Positions 1-9,800 of a DNA stretch of 64,000 nt are shown here, one piece after another. The DNA comes from Phellopilus nigrolimitatus (Eukaryota; Basidiomycota; Agaricomycetes; Hymenochaetales; Hymenochaetaceae): NCBI GenBank assembly GCA_021029095.1, contig JAJOHG010000130.1, forward strand, positions 1-64,000. Direction: 5' to 3'. Under the pieces are notes generated by a model. The model was not told the DNA's origin and ran no database searches. It saw only the letters and a program-made list of their open reading frames with translations. A program made the position numbers and the translations under genes. Each line of letters opens with the position of its first letter. Positions within the stretch are counted from its first letter, which is position 1.

Positions 1-1143
1 GCTGTCGCACAGGGCGAAGATGTCTCGCATCGGGTATGTAGAGTGCGGTCCATGTGTCGGGTCCTTGATCAGTAGCCGAAGATCCATTTCCGCCTTCAGG
101 GCGCCTTTGATCCCGTCGGCGAACCCGCGGTTAACGTCTAAATCGCTGAAGATAGCCCGCGTCTTTAGATCGTCGGCTATCCGAGTATTCTCTCGGTAGT
201 ACCGTGCAAAGGCTGGCCGATCGGCATGCCCGGTCGTCGGCTGCTCGCCTATCAGTCGCTTAGCGTCGGGAATCGTAAAGGTCGGTTTTGCTCCAGGATA
301 GAGGGCCAGAACGTCATCGCGGAAAGGGGTCCATAGGTGGCCAATAGCCGACGGAAGCGTCTTCCACGCGAGGCCGTCTTTCCCGGCGTAGAGACACGCG
401 CTCGATATTGCGTCCTCATCGGTTAGATTGTTCCACTGGATGAGAAGTTCGATGACCGTGAAGAAGTGCGGAAGCGCCTCTTCGTTGTCGGAGGAAAACG
501 TCGGCGCGCGTCTGTCTCCAGGCAGCGGCATATCGCCCGGATCTACGCCGGCGGCGGGATTAAAGAAGCGAGCTACTGCACCTGCCATTGTACTAGCAGT
601 CTGGGCGGCTGGCGTAGATACTGTTGACGGCGTCGGGAACGTGAGTCGGAGAAGCGACGTCGGCGGTACGTGGAAAATCGAGTTTGTCGGCGTGTAGAAA
701 ACGGAGTTCGGCGGCGGCGAAGGACTTCCTAATGGAGTAAGCGGACTATTCGAGAAGAGTGCTTCGCGTATTCGTCGGCTATGCTGGCGATCTATCGACA
801 AGTCCTGGAGGCTGTCGGACACGGAAGCGACGGCCGAGTCGTCTCGAGTCGGAGTCTGCGGGTGCAAGTGGTCGTTCGAACGGGAGCTACGTGAGCGGGC
901 GGGCGAGTCAGTTCTTCGAGCAGAACGTCCTCGTTCGGGCGAAGGTGAGGGTGACCGGGGTGTGCGCGGCCTGTCGGACTCTTGGACGGTTCGGTTCTGC
1001 CTTATCGTTGTCGAGCGGAGGGACCGTGATCGGAAGGGAGAGGCTGATGGCTGTCGAGGAGGCGGGTACATCAGGAAAATGTATTTCCTGCATTGCACTG
1101 TAGCACTGTGTAGTGTCTGTAGCATCAATTGCACATTGTGCAT
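1..1143 (-). CDS. LTR-retrotransposon gag-like protein, partial (runs off the left edge)
   Basis: An uninterrupted minus-strand frame runs from a stop at 1201-1203 to base 1 and leaves the window still open. Possible ATGs are at 1143, 1125 and 1071; I favour 1071, where a proline/serine/arginine-rich leader begins (357 codons visible). The N-terminal half is low-complexity S/P/R-rich. The C-terminal half has a compact helical composition with EALPHFFTVIELLIQWNN (about 480-430) and FARYYRENTRIADDL (about 215-170), resembling the retrotransposon gag capsid region of fungal Ty3-type elements. No zinc knuckle, protease or RT is visible because the sequence ends. The gag call rests on overall pattern, not on a diagnostic motif; a domesticated gag-like host gene is possible. 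Confidence 0.55.
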   Translation of the reverse strand, partial: MHNVQLMLQTLHSATVQCRKYIFLMYPPPRQPSASPFRSRSLRSTTIRQNRTVQESDRPRTPRSPSPSPERGRSARRTDSPARSRSSRSNDHLHPQTPTRDDSAVASVSDSLQDLSIDRQHSRRIREALFSNSPLTPLGSPSPPPNSVFYTPTNSIFHVPPTSLLRLTFPTPSTVSTPAAQTASTMAGAVARFFNPAAGVDPGDMPLPGDRRAPTFSSDNEEALPHFFTVIELLIQWNNLTDEDAISSACLYAGKDGLAWKTLPSAIGHLWTPFRDDVLALYPGAKPTFTIPDAKRLIGEQPTTGHADRPAFARYYRENTRIADDLKTRAIFSDLDVNRGFADGIKGALKAEMDLRLLIKDPTHGPHSTYPMRDIFALCDS

Positions 1144-1152
1144 AGGAACATA

Positions 1153-1352
1153 TAGCACTGTAGGAGTCTGTAGCTCCTTGTAGCTGTGCAGTATATAGCT
1201 TCATAGCACTTGTAGGAGTCTGTAGCTCCTTGTAGCTGTGTAGTTATATAGCTTGGCAGCACTGTAGGAGTCTGTAGCTCCCTGTAGCTGTGTAGTATAT
1301 AGTTTGGTAGCACCTGTAGCTCCCTGTAGCTGTGTAGTATATAGCTTGGCAG
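1153..1352. repeat. Short tandem repeat, about four units of about 50-57 bp
   Basis: Four imperfect units share the core GTAGCTCCTTGTAGCTGTG followed by TAGTATATAG. They begin near 1153, 1205, 1258 and 1311. The array lies directly upstream of the gag-like frame, where a 5' LTR or leader of a minus-strand element would be. I could not define LTR ends. Confidence 0.6.
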
Positions 1353-1609
1353 CTTGGGAAGCATATGGAAGGGCCATAGGAAATAGCTTGTTGACTGGGA
1401 AGCATGTGGAAGGCTCATAGAAAATAGCTTAGAGATCCAGAAGCATAATGTTCTTCATGTGCAAGAATGTGGACATTACCCACAGGTTTTGATGACTTGT
1501 TTGCCTCTCCTGCTACAAATACTGCACCAATGCAAATGTGTGTTCTTGCATATTGTGGACCACACATTTCACATATACAATCATGAAATTTGGAGCAGAA
1601 CATGCTGTA
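1353..1609. other. Spacer with a divergent copy of the hairpin arm
   Basis: No gene is seen. 1471-1560 is a diverged direct copy of part of the right arm of the adjacent inverted repeat (compare 1815-1893; shared words such as CCTCTCCTGCTAC and GCATATTGTGGAC), so the inverted repeat arose from pre-existing repeat material. Confidence 0.45.
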
Positions 1610-2010
1610 CTATTAGCTAGGGCATAGCACAGGTTGATCCGCGGGTTTTAGCATTTTGCTCATAGCACAACACAGTCAGCTCCTAGTTCAATGATCTTAT
1701 ATGCGAAAGGTGCGCATTGATAATGTCCACAATATGCAAGAAACCCCGTAAGGATTGGTGCCGTATTGATAGCACAAACTGCAAACGAGTCATCAAAACC
1801 CATGGGTATCAGTACCCACGGGTTTTGATGATTCGTTTACCTCTCCTGCTACCAATACTGCACCAATCCTTACGGGGTTTTTTGCATATTGTGGACATTA
1901 TCAATGCGCACCTTTCGCATATAAGATCATTGAATTCGGAGCTGACTGTGTTGTGCTATGAGCAAAATGCTAAAACCCGCGGATCAACCTGTGCTATGCC
2001 CTACTATTAG
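1610..2010. repeat. 400-bp inverted repeat (fold-back/MITE-like element)
   Basis: The left arm (about 1611-1808) and right arm (about 1812-2008) are near-perfect reverse complements of about 195 bp each around a centre at 1808-1812. Both arms contain, in opposite orientation, GCATATTGTGGACATTATC and ATGAGCAAAATGCTAAAACC. A further partial direct copy of the arm end follows at 2011-2052. Such a structure can form one long hairpin and fits a fold-back transposon or a head-to-head duplication. The open frame across it (1717-2010) is a by-product of the symmetry, not a gene. Confidence 0.85.
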
Positions 2011-2052
2011 CAAGATGCTAAAACCACAGATCAACCTGTGCTATGCTCTAGG

Positions 2053-2399
2053 ATGGATGTAGGCAAATTATCCATTATCAATATTACACACAAATGCAAA
2101 ATGGGCACTCACTGGGAAAGAATAGCCACAGGCTGCAGGCACAGGTGTGGAGACAAATTTTTTGTATCAATCTTAATGTGAAGATCAATACAAGTCACAT
2201 TTGTGACATGTCACGATTTTGCGCATCTTACACAAATTGGTGTCCAGTGTCATGCGTGGAGGACTCAGTAAACACTTGGTCAAGTCCCTACATGGCAGAA
2301 ATTTGATTACTAGTTGCTAATATAATACCCAATAGATAGATTTTTTTTTGGTAGAATTAGGGACTTGGATGGGATTCAATTTGTCTGACTATCAGACAG
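2053..2399. other. AT-rich spacer without a visible gene
   Basis: No convincing coding signal. Contains short direct and inverted words such as CACATTTGTGACATGTCAC and a T9 run near 2341. Confidence 0.4.
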
Positions 2400-2639
2400 T
2401 AGGGCATACCTAGAACTCGTGGGTACCTGTGACCCGACCTGGACTACAGATCCGCATTCACGGATCACCCGTACACGGGTGACCTGTGGGAAACGGGTTT
2501 TCACGGGTCCGGGTCGAGAATTTGTGCTCTTTCAACACACAGGTTTTCAAGAACAGAGTAGCAGCTTGTATATTTTGTGTATGTATGATATGTACATTAC
2601 AGTGCCATCGGTTGCTGCCATTAATGAACTACACAAACA

Positions 2640-3280
2640 TTCTGCAGCGGCGGCAGCGCGCGACGACAGTGTCGGTCACGAGCGGGACCGGTGTATCGCC
2701 CTCCTTGAGCGAGCGGTACGGCGTGAGGTCGAAGCCAAAAGCCAATTTGGACTTGTTGAGCAGTGCGGAGGTCATCGGGACCGCGTTGAACGTGCAGCGC
2801 TGGTAAGGTGGGTCCGCATTCGTGTGCGGCGATGGCGAGATGCACGCATTCAGCGGCAAGCGAATCTCACGAGGCGGCGCGTACAGCTCGCGCAGGTCGG
2901 GTGCGGCCGTCAGTAGGTTTGTGGTATACAGTGCGTGGGGCTTTTTCCCGCCTGCGAGCCCCATCTGCGAGAACTGGTCTGTCACCGTGCCCATCTGCCT
3001 CTGGTATCCCGGCTGCACAGGTGGACGCACGAGTGCGCCGCTACCGAAGCCACACGCGTTGATGTACTCAGGTGCGGCGGACTGCTGAGTCTGCTGCCCC
3101 GCAAACTGGCTCTCGCCGACAAGGCTGGGCGTGAAGAGTGTTGCCTACCTGGAGCAGGCGGCACCCTGGCGCCGTACCCAGGATCCGCACCATAATCATC
3201 CGCGTCGCCGTAGCATGCCTGCGTCGCGCCTGCTGCATATTGCATACTGCCGCCTTTTTGAGTGAAGCGCGGCTGCATCC
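2640..3280 (-). pseudogene. SEC24: SEC24 fragment (COPII coat subunit), captured
   Basis: The minus-strand translation gives TDQFSQMGLAGGKKP, then LYTTNLLTAAPDLREL, PPREIRLPLNACISPSP, NADPPYQRCTFNAVP, PYRSLKEGDTPVPLVTDT and ARCRRCR. This is the N-terminal part of Sec24, including the first CxxC of its zinc finger, the cargo adaptor of COPII vesicles at ER exit sites. The match stops abruptly at about 2640 after RCRRCR, so the second half of the zinc finger and all of the trunk and gelsolin parts are missing. Upstream (3030-3280) the frame is shifted. It is a transposon-carried fragment and cannot make a working coat protein. Confidence 0.75.
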
Positions 3281-4170
3281 GGAGGAGCTAGTTGCGCGTC
3301 GCCCGGAGCTTGTCCTGGCACATCCCACTGCGTATGCCCTGTGGCAGTTTCTGTCGGGCGCGACGGGCGACGCGCCGCTGCTCGCGGAGGCAGCCGAAGA
3401 ACTGTCTGCTGTGCGCGGACGCACTGACTTCGTACCGCTGTGAACTTGCGGGAGGACGAAGTTCGTCAGGCCGAGGCTCTGGGCGGCCTGCGTAGGGATT
3501 CGCACAGAAAGCGAGTGTCCGTGCCCGTGCCCATGCCCGTGACCACGGTGACTGTGGTGGGCCGGTCCTGTCTGGAGGGTGAAGCTCGCAAGCGGGTTGC
3601 GCGTGTCGATCGAGAGCCCGTTCGAGAGGGAGGGCATCATGAGCGACATGAGGAGCGACTCGGAATCGAAGTCGCCGTCGGCCGCGTCGAACTCGCGCAG
3701 CTGGAAGTGCTCGCCCGCGTAGCTGTCGCCGGAGTCGAAGTCGGCGAAGTTCTCCGAGTCGACGGTGCTCGCGGAGCTGGACGCGGACGCGGTGCTGGCG
3801 GTGGAGCACGAGGACGAGTTGCGCGTGCGCACGCGGCTCGTCGACTTGTCACGCTTCTCGCAGCGCTCCTTCCTGCCGTCCTTTTTCGCCGCCTTCCCAC
3901 CCGCACTCATACCCGCGCCTGCGCCCGCGGTCATCGACGAAGATGACTTGCCCTCCTTCTCCCGCGTGCGCATCGGCTGGTAGACGTACCAGGGATACAT
4001 CTCCTCGAGGTAGCATTTGAAAGGGCGGGATGCATCCTCCTCGTTGAGTGCCTCGGTGAGGGTGAGTTCACCATCGGGCTCGACGACACCCTCGTACTTG
4101 TCAGCGAGGCCGAGTTTGGTGAGGGCGCGACGCGCACAGAGAAGACCAGTAGCGCAGGTTATCGAGCAAT
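3281..4170 (-). pseudogene. Unidentified host gene fragment, HG-repeat and Ser-rich
   Basis: The minus frame from about 4137 to 3440 reads as typical host coding sequence: KLGLADKYEGVVEPDGELTL, then YLEEMYPWYVYQPMRTREKE, a basic stretch, a serine-rich stretch, an acidic stretch and an (HG)n run near 3530. I do not recognise the family. Near 3340-3440 another frame gives SASAHSRQFFGCLRE, which resembles SASAHSRPLINCLREV in the transporter fragment at 38.6 kb, so part of the cargo may be shared between the two elements. No complete gene is present. Confidence 0.45.
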
Positions 4171-4261
4171 GTATATTAGAACCAAAAAATCTTTCTTTCA
4201 GAATCTCGAGAGGTCGAGCTCACCAGCAGACCAGTTCGTCAGGCCGTGGTTGATGCGGGGC

Positions 4262-4771
4262 TTAGCGAGGTCGGGCTGCACCCGCTGCTGCCTGCGTCTT
4301 GAAGGCGGACAAGCGGCGGCACGCGGAGCCGCGCTTCTTGCGTTCCGTCTCGACGTCATCGCCATGGTCGCCGTCCGCGTCGTCCTCGTGGGCCGGGCCC
4401 GCCGGGCGGCGCTCCGCTGATGCAGAGCCCGCCGGGAATGTTGCACGCGCCGCCCGTGGCCTGCATGCTCGCCATCTGCGGCTAGTTTGGGCTGTTTCCG
4501 GCCTACACGGGGGTTGCCTGCATCTACTGGGGGCCAAGCGGTCAACCGGCGCGCCAACGGGCATGTTTGAGGGGAGCGCGCCGTGCGGCACGTTGAGGCA
4601 GGCCTGGATGAGGTTCTTGCCTTTGGGCGGCGGGACGAGCGGCTGCAGCTTGGCGGTGGTGAAGGTGTACACGGGCCCGGTCTCGGAGACGACGAGCAGG
4701 AGCACCTGCGTTCCGGTGAGCGTCGAGAGCTTGTAAGCGTCCTTCATGATACCGAGATCAGGACTTAGCAA
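4262..4771 (-). pseudogene. MCM1: MCM1/SRF-type MADS-box fragment
   Basis: The minus-strand frame contains GIMKDAYKLSTLTGTQ, VLLLVVSETGPVYTFTTAK and GKNLIQACLNVPHG. This is the second half of an SRF-type MADS box (DNA binding and dimerisation) of fungal Mcm1-like regulators. The basic N-terminal half of the box is absent. The fragment starts at what would be an exon boundary, where the expected acceptor AG reads GG, and it carries the substitutions KK to KD and L to P inside the conserved core. The C-terminal part becomes basic and low complexity. It is cargo of the hAT-like element and is not expected to bind DNA alone. Confidence 0.8.
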
Positions 4772-4997
4772 AATTTCTTTCGAAAATGTGATATGTCACA
4801 AATGTAACAGTTACGGCCCAAAAACGACATGTTGAACTTGACTTTTTCTTGCCACTAGAGCTTCTCAGGGACTTTGGTAGTGGGCCATTGCTCCGCATGG
4901 CAAGTTACGATTCCTTTTTTTTTTTGTAGGATAATAATATTCCCAAGCCAATATATAAATCTGGGTGTCAACTACCTACCCTTTAAGTTCATCTAAG
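4772..4997. other. Spacer between MADS fragment and Helitron; possible Helitron 3' end
   Basis: No gene. If the Helitron (minus strand) ends here, one candidate is the hairpin GCCAT/ATGGC at 4884-4901 followed on the minus strand by CTAG at 4855-4858. The spacing (about 25 nt) is longer than usual, so the terminus is not established. A T11 run lies near 4917. Confidence 0.3.
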
Positions 4998-6050
4998 TTA
5001 TGGTTTGGCATATATAAGTATACATGCATATCTGATAGTGGTAGGCGGATTTCTAATCTCATATAAGTCTTGGGGAGAAAAATCATTAAGATGACCATCT
5101 ATATGACTTTTTCCTCCTGTACCTATCCCATCATTGTACCAGACATTTAATCTGGAATCAACTATTCTACAAGTATAATGGTCAGATCCATGGTATATGA
5201 TGCCCCTGATGTGATAGGTATGATCAGTTCCATCTTCATCTTCTAATGATAATTTATGTTGAATAACTAGGTGAGAAGTATGGGTGTGCAGTCCAAGGAT
5301 AGGAGGAAACTGGTAAACATCACAATATACTGTATGGTCATCTTTCACAAATGTTTTACACCTTCTACATTGTATGAAAAAACTTTTCATATAGTATTGA
5401 ACCCAGTCACTAACAGTGGGGTGAGTTGCAGGGCTTTTCAATTGCCAATCTTGTTCAAAGAAACTCCACTCCCGAATGAACCCTGTGCTTACAAAGGAGC
5501 TAGGGATTAATTGAGTGAGATCATGTTTGCAATGAGGGCATAGAGTTCTTTTTGTCATGAAAGATTCATTCATGTCAAGGAGTTTAGAAGCAACAAGGTG
5601 AACCCCTGTACCCACTTGCCCTTTAGGAAAATCATCCTTTGATAGTGCATGCAAGGCATTCCGTATATGTGCTCTGATCCAACGTAAGTTGTTGTATTTG
5701 TTATTGAACATTAGGTCAAAAAGCATACTGATGTTATTGGAGTAAGTCTTCCATCTACCACTCCATTTCCCTGGGTTCTCCTTCCATATGTGTAACAGTA
5801 TAGGTAAGAGAGAATCATATGCACAACTGAAATTTATAGGATCCCATTTTATACCTAGAGGAGCTATGATATGCTGGTTGGAGGAGTGTCTTGCCACCTT
5901 CTTCTTTTTTAATGCAGGCAAAGAGTCTTCTGAGTCTTCCAAATAGTGTTTCTTTCCTACAGAAGGCTCTGACTCAGTTGTGTTAAGAGGTCTCACATCA
6001 GATCTGGAAGGCCAGATGGACACTATCTGGCACAAGGCTGGGATTGGCAT
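4998..6050 (-). pseudogene. Helitron-encoded USP-like cysteine peptidase domain
   Basis: About 350 codons. The segment INFSCAYDSLLPIL (about 5810-5850) resembles the catalytic cysteine box of ubiquitin-specific peptidases, and HGSDHYTCRIVDSRLNVWYND (about 5110-5200) resembles their catalytic histidine box (GHYxxx...WYxFDD). Two CxxC pairs (CPHCKH; CRRCKT) suggest a zinc-binding finger between them. Peptidase modules of OTU or USP type are known additions to some Helitron proteins. It is preceded by an apparent two-base deletion relative to the helicase frame and probably was once fused to it. A separate gene is less likely because the linker SDVRPLN begins inside the helicase frame. Confidence 0.7.
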
Positions 6051-6849
6051 GTATTTTCAATGAGTCATTTTTCTTATCATCTTTGGCAGGTTTAGCAACA
6101 ATTTGCCAAGGGCATACCTCTCCCTGATTATAGAGTTCAAAGGGCCTGGATGTTGTCCATTCAATTGCTGGATGAATGTCAGCTGGCAGGAATGAATCCC
6201 CCCCATACTTGCGAAACAGCTGAATTAAAGGACCCCTAATATGAGAATGAACTGCAGGATGAAGTGTTTCTAGATATTGTCTTTTAGTTATTTCATTCAA
6301 CAGCTCCAGTTCCCTGAACTCTTGTCTTAAAAATCCATCAGCACCTCCTTGAATTTTTCTGGGATCAAAGCCCTGTATAATAATAGTTCCTTCAGCAGAT
6401 GCACTTCTTGAAAGACAAGTATAATATGACTGGTGAGATTTACAGTGGTTCAAGTGCACCACATTTTCTGACCTTGTTCTTCCTTGAGCACAGAAGTCTG
6501 TCATGGCAAAGTTTAGATTCAGACAAACCTGGGTCCTGTTGATGTGTCTAATAGAGTCGTCTGGAAACTGGCAAAGTATTTCAATTTTGTGCTTGGGTAA
6601 TGGAATAACATTTTCAGGTAGATCATCTAATTGTATGTTCTTAGGTGGATCTTTTAGCTTGACAAATACAATGTCTAGAGTTTGCTTGCCATCTGGCATA
6701 GACTGAGCTATCCAACTGTGGACAGTGGCTTCAGCTCCATTGGTAACACAGCATTCAGTAGCTTCATTCTTTTTGATCATTACAGGCATCCCTATACATA
6801 ATGATAGCTTCCCTGGAAAATGCTCAGATAAAGAATGAGAAGATCCCAC
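5998..6849 (-). pseudogene. Helitron helicase C-terminal part, frameshifted
   Basis: Continues the helicase: LSEHFPGKLSLCIGMPVMI, then TNGAEATVHSW, and FAMTDFCAQGRTRSENVVHL (the conserved C-terminal motif of Pif1-type Helitron helicases). It overlaps the main frame by 58 bp in another frame, with no GT-AG intron able to join them, so it is a broken part of the same polyprotein. The downstream end (HLAFQI then stop) again runs into a frame break before the peptidase part. Confidence 0.8.
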
Positions 6850-9800
6850 AATATCTGCTTCTCATAATTGGAAAGTGGTCCAATTTTCCTCACATCAGGG
6901 GGAGGCTTCCCTTTTATGGCCTTGGGGGGAGCTGCTACGTCTACTGAGTGAAATGTGTGCACTTCCTGTTTCTGTTCTCTAGCAAAGCGTTTGGCCCCAA
7001 TTTCATTGAGCTTATCCCTTTGAATATTTCTTGCAGTAATAACTGAGACATATCTGAACTTTTTCTGAGAAACTTGTTTCTTGTTAGGACCTTTACCCGC
7101 GACAAGGGTCTTCAAGAAACTTATATCAGCATTTGAACAAGCTTTGTATCTCATGTTCTCCAAAGCAGATCTGAGTCGAGAATCTGCTTCACTCTGGGTC
7201 TTCTGTCTCATATTTTGTCTTAGAATGACAACAGTTGTCACTTGATGCCAAAGAGCCTTTCCAATGGTTGCCTTTTGGCTATATAGAGACATGCCAGAAA
7301 GGAGAACTGTCCCAACTGTTCCTTTGTACATACTTTGTCCTCCAGGAGGCTCTAGCTGGGCAAAGTCTCCTGCAAATATAATATTCATCCCTCCAAAGGC
7401 ATCCTGTGGGTTATTAAGAGCCATAGCAAGGCTTTGACTAATTTGATAAAGCTGATGGCAGGCTATCATAGATACTTCATCTACAAATAGGTATTGTACT
7501 CCCATAAGACGCTCTTTGACACCAGCAATACTCTTTGAAAAACTACCAGGTTCATCATTATTTGAGCCAATTCCCAGAAAAGAATGGTAAGTAGATCCAT
7601 TCACTAGAGCAGCTGCAGCGCCTGTGGGTGCAACAACAGCAAATCGATAGGATTCACTCCGGTCATAAAAATATTGTATTAAGGCTTTGATGACCTGAGA
7701 CTTGCCAGTTCCTCCCATGCCACCAATGTACATTTTAAGTTGGTCAGGATGGGATATAGAGGCATGATTTGCAACAATAGCGAAGGCCCTTTCTTGCTCT
7801 TCATTAAGGGTAAACTGGGAGACAAGATCAGAGATTTTCGCTTTAGCTTCAGAAGGGACACCCAGTGCTGATTTCTTAAGATATGTGGAATCTACAATCT
7901 TCACCTCATTCTCAACAAAGTTGTGTGGAGAGAAGACAGGTAATGTACTGGGCATTTGTTGTTGTCTAGCTCCTAGTACTTCTTTACGTTTTCTGTCTAA
8001 AAGGTCTGTCCAGAATAGGTTTGTTCTCGTAGGAAGAGGAATATCTTTGAAAGCAAAGTCCAGTTCAACTTCTCCATCAACGGGTTTCTCATGCCATCCA
8101 GAAGAAACAAGAAGTTCCTCCATCTGTCTCATGAGATCTAGTCTATGCAGAGTTTTGTTGCTTAGGTTTTCCAGTTCATCATCATGGGCATCCAAGTTAT
8201 CGTCAACCATCTTGGAAGCATGATCTTCCAAGTCCATCTTATCAAATGATTCATCTCCAGAAGGGATCCAACCTGTGTTAGATTTCTCAGCATCCTTTTG
8301 TTTTCTTTGATAAGAGAAGTCATCCCTGGCATCAAGACATTCATATCTAATATTGAAGAATTTCATTAGTTGCAATTGTCTTGGAGTAAACTCATATTTA
8401 TCAAAGATGTCATCCCAAGTAGCATTAATGTCTTTGAGGTCCAAACCGTCTCTCCAGGGTTTAAAAAGAGTCAACATGGTAGCACAGTAATATTCTCTGT
8501 CACTCATGTTAGGTCTGGGAAGAGTACTAACAAAGTTTGGAATGGGTGCATTTGTTTCAGACAAAAGAGTGATGATATGTGTACTGTATTGGGGATGGTC
8601 AGTCATAAACCGGAAAGTCTCTCCAGGAAGGATAGGCTGAGAATGTGCAGTTGAAGACTTAGATTTCAAAGGGATTGGTACTTCTTGTGGTTGAATGGGG
8701 ACTTTCTCAGATTTAGCAGCATCTTCGCAAGGACTGTCAAGAAGTTCCTCATCTGTATCACTATAGTCATCAATACCCTCCTGTTGAGGATGAGATTCCT
8801 TTGCATTCTTTCTGTTCAGGGGTTGATATTTTTTCTGCAAAAGTCTGACCCAATCATAAAGACAAAGGTCTTCAAATTCAGCTGGCCTGTAAATATAGTC
8901 AGCAGTCTTGGTGTAACCTACAAGGCTTCCTTTTGATCTCATGATTAGAAGCTTCTCCTTTTGTACGTCTTCATCTACAGTCTTGGGTATTAGATCATCT
9001 TCTTCAGGCATATGAGAGGATGTTTCATGGAACTGGCGGACAAAGGCTACATATGGTTTCCAGTAAAAAGGTACAAAGTTATAGTTTGTGTAATGATCAG
9101 GATGACCCAACAGATACATAGAGGCCATTGGACTTCCGATTTCAAGGTGGGAAGTGAGTGAATTGACAATTTGAGTAAGTGTCTTCCTAGCTTTTTCTTG
9201 CTTATCAGTTCCCCCTCCCAAATACTCCTGGTTCCGATCAAATACACCTTTGATTGTGTCAAACATTGCAGCAGTCTTTAAAGGGAACTTTGTGATATAA
9301 TCTGTTACATAAACAACAATGGCTTTAATAGCTGTTCCAGACAGAAGACTTGTCACATCTGTATTGCATCTTAAAAGATAAGTCAAAACAGGTGTATAAT
9401 AGTTGATCCAAGCTTCCTGTTTCTTCATATTGATAGCACCAGAAGGCAGCACTTTGGTTTCTTTTTGGATTTCCCTAGGGAAGCGAGCTTTGCAAGACTT
9501 GTGCTTATTGGCAGTGCAACGACTTGTACAAGTATGTACATTGGATTTGAGGACAACATGGTTGACCGCGTCTGGAAATGTAGACCACCATTTTTGGTTG
9601 GCTTTGCAAGATGGACATTCACCACATGATTTTTCACAAGGTAGAGGAACAGGAGTAGGCATAGTTTCAATAGGATTTTCTTGCTCATCCAGAGGGAGAG
9701 CTGATACTCTGGTATTGACCTCCTGTTGGGTGGCTTGCATAAACTCTCCTAAGTGCGCTCCTTCTAAGTACGCAATCATGTGATTTTGAAATTCAGAATC

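Larger units (their letters stand above)
2400..4771. mobile_element. hAT-like element left end with captured host gene fragments (right end not found)
   Basis: The block at 2400-2530 matches the left end of the complete element at 37184 at roughly 80 percent by eye. It shares the TAGRGC start, ACGG/CCCGTG-rich subterminal motifs, the inverted motif ACGGATCACCCGT and the junction word CACGGGTCCGGGTCGAGAA. Directly inside it, from about 2640 on, lie minus-strand fragments of at least three unrelated host genes (SEC24, an unidentified gene, an MCM1-type MADS gene), the same arrangement as in the complete copy. No right terminus or target duplication was found: the cargo ends near 4771, and a Helitron follows. 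I read this as a truncated or Helitron-interrupted member of the same family. Confidence 0.6.

Noticed and set aside
1717..2010. 97-codon open frame across the palindrome
   Set aside because: It simply reads through the inverted repeat and has no independent coding evidence.
3288..3946. Several long overlapping frames on both strands at 3.3-3.9 kb
   Set aside because: High-GC shadows of the minus-strand captured fragment.
4855..4901. CTAG plus small hairpin as the Helitron 3' terminus
   Set aside because: Stem is short and its distance to CTAG too long for a firm call; kept only as a remark.
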